Assembly: GCA_027292925.1 (NCBI GenBank)
Contig: JAPUGI010000371.1
Location: 1 to 34,878 of the forward strand
Reading direction: 5' to 3'
DNA length: 34,878 nt
Source: Gammaproteobacteria bacterium
GTDB taxonomy: Bacteria; Pseudomonadota; Gammaproteobacteria; Pseudomonadales; Azotimanducaceae
This document shows, in pieces, positions 32,705 to 34,878 of the stretch. The notes beneath the pieces were generated by a model that was not told where the DNA came from, did not search any database, and worked only from the letters and a program-made list of their open reading frames with translations. Each line of letters opens with the position of its first letter. Position 1 is the first letter of the stretch. Position numbers and translations under genes: made by a program.

Positions 32705-33433
32705 GTGATTCGCACTGTCTCAATCATCGGTTTGTTCGCCTTCTGTATCGCTGGTGCCATCGAGGTAACCGCTGAACCAACCCCTTTTCGTGCCGTGTAT
32801 AAGGCAGACTATAAAGGTTTACCGCTCAGTGCTGTGGGCATTCGGGAACTCAAGCAGATCGAAGACAGTAAATATCTACTCTCTTCCACGGCGAAATCAT
32901 TCTTTGCCTCGGTAACGGAGCAAAGTATTTTTACTCTGGAAGAGCAACATATTGTTCCCCTTGAATACCAGTACAAACGAACCGGAATTGGTAAAAACAG
33001 GGAAGTCAATCTCACTTTCGACTGGGAAGCGGGGAAAGTGACGAGCGAGTTAAAACCCTGGGAGATCGAACTCACTGACGGGACCCTAGATAAGCTATTG
33101 TTTCAATTCAGAATGCGTGAAGACCTGCAGGATGCATTGCAAAACGGACAACCCTGGCCTGACATGAACTACAAGGTGGCCGACGGCGGACGAATAAAAA
33201 ACTACAATTTCAAGGTCACTGGCGAGGAATTTATCGACACACCTGTTGGCAGAATCAGGACTGTGAAGGCTGTCCGCATCCGTGAAGGTGGTGAACGGTC
33301 AACCACTTTTTGGCTGGCACCGAATTACGAGTTTATGCTTGTGCGCCTGTTGCAGATAGAAAAGAAAGGTAAAGGTTTCGAACTACTACTCACGGAAGCG
33401 GAGTTTAATGGTGAACAGGTCCAGGGTTTTTGA
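32705..33433 (+). CDS. DUF3108 domain-containing exported protein
   Basis: A 242-residue protein with a signal peptide (MIRTVSIIGLFAFCIAGAI, cleavage after about residue 22 near VTA-EP), so probably periplasmic. The DUF3108 domain covers most of it: FRAVYKADYKGLPLSAVGIREL, FTLEEQHIVPLEYQYKRTG, DNLLFQFRMREDL-like KLLFQFRMREDL, YKVADGGRIKNYNFKVTGEE and TVKAVRIRE. Its function is unknown. I chose the GTG at 32705 because it immediately precedes the hydrophobic start; the frame is open to 32447, but that part lies antisense to the DUF2066 gene. The ribosome-binding site is poor. In relatives it adjoins purN-purM, which are absent here. Confidence 0.85.
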   Translation: MIRTVSIIGLFAFCIAGAIEVTAEPTPFRAVYKADYKGLPLSAVGIRELKQIEDSKYLLSSTAKSFFASVTEQSIFTLEEQHIVPLEYQYKRTGIGKNREVNLTFDWEAGKVTSELKPWEIELTDGTLDKLLFQFRMREDLQDALQNGQPWPDMNYKVADGGRIKNYNFKVTGEEFIDTPVGRIRTVKAVRIREGGERSTTFWLAPNYEFMLVRLLQIEKKGKGFELLLTEAEFNGEQVQGF

Positions 33434-33455
33434 CACGCTTTCAATAATATCGGGG

Positions 33456-34022
33456 TCAGGTCTTCGGCAGGGTAACCCCAACCTGGCCCTGGTATTTCCC
33501 CGCCCGATCCGCATAGGATGTTTCACACTCTTCATCTGATTCAAAAAACAGCATCTGGGCTACCCCTTCATTGGCGTAAATTCTTGCAGGCAGCGTCGTC
33601 GTATTTGAAAATTCCAGCGTGACATGTCCCTCCCATTCCGGCTCCAGCGGCGTCACATTAACGATAATACCGCAGCGTGCGTAGGTGGATTTACCCAGGC
33701 AAATCGTCAATACATTGCGTGGTATCTTGAAATATTCAACGGTGCGCGCCAACGCAAAAGAGTTTGGCGGGATGATACAGATATCACTTTTCACATCCAC
33801 AAAACTTTTCTCATCAAACGCTTTTGGGTCAACCGTTGCCGAGTAGATATTGGTAAACACTTTGAATTCGTCAGAACAACGAACATCGTAACCGTAGCTG
33901 GAGGTGCCATAAGAAATTACCCGATGGCCTTCAGATTCCCGGACCTGATCGGGTTCAAACGGCGAGATCATTTGCTCTCGCTCTGCCATTTTCCGAATCC
34001 AACGATCTGACTTGATTGACAT
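33456..34022 (-). CDS. dcd: dCTP deaminase
   Basis: Deaminates dCTP to dUTP in pyrimidine nucleotide synthesis. It has the dUTPase-like fold (188 residues, usual length). Signatures: [61 protein letters not shown] (the glutamate that activates water lies in this stretch), and [15 protein letters not shown]. The final [11 protein letters not shown] closes the active site. It is the trimeric dUTP-producing kind, not the bifunctional DCD-DUT. It lies downstream of mrp on the same strand, separated by a 106-base spacer containing a tandem repeat. It converges with the DUF3108 gene. Confidence 0.95.
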   Translation of the reverse strand: MSIKSDRWIRKMAEREQMISPFEPDQVRESEGHRVISYGTSSYGYDVRCSDEFKVFTNIYSATVDPKAFDEKSFVDVKSDICIIPPNSFALARTVEYFKIPRNVLTICLGKSTYARCGIIVNVTPLEPEWEGHVTLEFSNTTTLPARIYANEGVAQMLFFESDEECETSYADRAGKYQGQVGVTLPKT

Positions 34023-34048
34023 CCGTTACTCCACTTTATACAGGCAGG

Positions 34049-34135
34049 TCAGGGCTGTTCATTAAGAGCCGCTCAGGGCTGTTCATGAAAACCGCTCAGG
34101 GCTGTTCATAAAAACCGCTCAAGGCTGTTCAGTCG
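34049..34135. repeat. 23-24 bp tandem repeat between mrp and dcd
   Basis: Units TCAGGGCTGTTCATNAANANCCGC begin at 34049, 34073 and 34096, with a shorter fourth (TCAAGGCTGTTCAGTCG) at 34119. The TCA of the mrp stop codon (34131-34129 on the minus strand) is part of the last unit. There are no spacers and no open frame. The layout recalls the array upstream of serA, though the unit sequence differs. Confidence 0.85.
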
Positions 34136-34878
34136 TCAACAATTGTTATCAAAGGTCCAGTTTCCGGGCTGGCGGCCGCCACGGCATCAACGACTTGTTT
34201 AGCCATCTGCCTAAACAGCTGACTCACATCACCTTCAGGATCAGCGATGACCGTAGGCTCTCCACTATCAATTTGTTCTCGTATGGACGAGGATAAGGGT
34301 AATTGCGCCAGCAGGGTTATTCCATAATCCAACGCAATCTCGTTGCCACCACCACTGCCAAATATTGCTTCTTCATGACCACAACTGGAACAAATATGCG
34401 TGCTCATATTCTCAACCACACCGAGAATCGGGACTTCAACCTTGCGAAACATTTCGATACCTTTCCTGGCATCAAGCAAAGCAATATCCTGGGGAGTAGT
34501 GACAATGACGGCTCCATTAACGGGCACCCGCTGTGCCAGTGTTAGCTGTATATCTCCCGTTCCCGGCGGCATATCCACCACCAGGTAATCCACTGCCTGC
34601 CACTCAGTCTGTGTCAGTAGCTGCTGCAGCGCCCCACTGGCCATCGGACCACGCCACACCGCCGGAGTGCGCTCAGATGCCAGGAAACTCATGGACATAC
34701 ATTGCACGTCATGGGCGATGACAGGTTGCAGCATATCGCTTCGAACTTCAGGTTTCGTTCCCTTAGCCACACCCATCATGGTACTAAGGCTCGGTCCGTA
34801 TATGTCAGCATCCAGAAGTCCGACCCGGTGGCCCTCGGTTACCAATGCCAATGCAAGGTTAGCAGCCACAGTTGATTT
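34129..34878 (-). CDS. mrp: Iron-sulfur cluster carrier Mrp/ApbC (5' end outside window)
   Basis: P-loop ATPase of the Mrp/Nbp35 family that carries and delivers iron-sulfur clusters. The last bases of the window encode KST, the end of the deviant Walker A motif (KGGVGKST), so the N-terminal 100 or so residues, with the MIP18-like domain, lie beyond 34878. Visible parts: LLDADIYGPSLSTMMG, AVWRGPMASGALQQLL, DYLVVDMPPGTGDIQLTLAQ, the PQDIALLDARKG segment and the cluster-binding CSSC of STHICSSCGHEEAIFG. It ends ITIVDD, with the stop inside the tandem repeat. The GTG at 34869 is an internal valine codon, not the start. Confidence 0.94.
   Translation of the reverse strand, partial: KSTVAANLALALVTEGHRVGLLDADIYGPSLSTMMGVAKGTKPEVRSDMLQPVIAHDVQCMSMSFLASERTPAVWRGPMASGALQQLLTQTEWQAVDYLVVDMPPGTGDIQLTLAQRVPVNGAVIVTTPQDIALLDARKGIEMFRKVEVPILGVVENMSTHICSSCGHEEAIFGSGGGNEIALDYGITLLAQLPLSSSIREQIDSGEPTVIADPEGDVSQLFRQMAKQVVDAVAAASPETGPLITIVDD

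Noticed and set aside
34867-34869. GTG as the mrp start codon
   Set aside because: The codons before it read KST, the end of the Walker A motif, so the gene continues past the window.

Overview
This window is a piece of a gammaproteobacterial chromosome, almost all of it conserved housekeeping or conserved accessory genes. The gene orders are those of the Pseudomonas-like Gammaproteobacteria: gyrA-pheA-hisC-tyrA-cmk-rpsA; the divergent MTA deaminase-ubiG-yciK; trpS-scpA-scpB-rluB; yciO/yciB/yciI; DUF2066-CDP-alcohol transferase-AI-2E permease-hda; and dcd next to mrp. UbiG, the P-protein PheA, NnrU and DUF2066/DUF3108 point the same way. The species cannot be fixed from the sequence; a free-living aquatic member is a guess. 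I found no tRNA, rRNA, CRISPR array, intact transposase or prophage gene.

Layout. 1-7766 (minus): a gyrase subunit A gene followed by the aromatic amino acid supraoperon (pheA, hisC, tyrA), cmk and the 5' two thirds of rpsA. 7767-8145: a divergent promoter region with a very strong hairpin in the likely gyrA leader. 8146-10988 (plus): MTA/SAH deaminase, ubiG and yciK. 11101-14863 (minus): trpS, scpA, scpB, rluB, then yciO with its own start at 15663. 15855-20320 (plus): yciB, yciI, an SH3/coiled-coil/membrane-anchor protein, pdxJ, a membrane-anchored cold-shock-domain protein, an unrecognised acidic protein, a YciH/SUI1 factor and a mercaptopyruvate-type sulfurtransferase. 20394-24051 (minus): serA, a gamma-glutamyltransferase and an NnrU protein. 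24122-26459 (minus): a self-contained operon of a YtrA-type GntR repressor, ABC ATPase, ABC permease and small lipoprotein, with a clear palindromic operator over its promoter. 26735-32671 (minus): DUF2066, CDP-alcohol phosphatidyltransferase, AI-2E permease, hda, a Firmicutes-like MurG and an exported M20 amidohydrolase, tightly packed. 32705-33433 (plus): a DUF3108 protein. 33456-34878 (minus): dcd and the partial mrp/apbC.

What stands out is the contrast between conserved gene order and missing members (serC, aroA, mtnA, mupP, purM/purN are absent from places where relatives carry them), together with many short intergenic repeats: a MITE-like inverted-repeat element, a solo end of it, three related palindromes, two tandem arrays of 22-24 bp and an 18-bp repeat inside the gyrA tail. 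Several of these repeats sit exactly on gene 3' ends and supply or overlap the stop codon (pheA, rluB, mrp). I see no clear new multi-gene system. The best candidates for new biology are the murG-like/secreted M20 pair, the membrane-anchored cold-shock protein with its unknown acidic neighbour, the gyrA leader hairpin and tail repeat, and the repeat families at gene ends.
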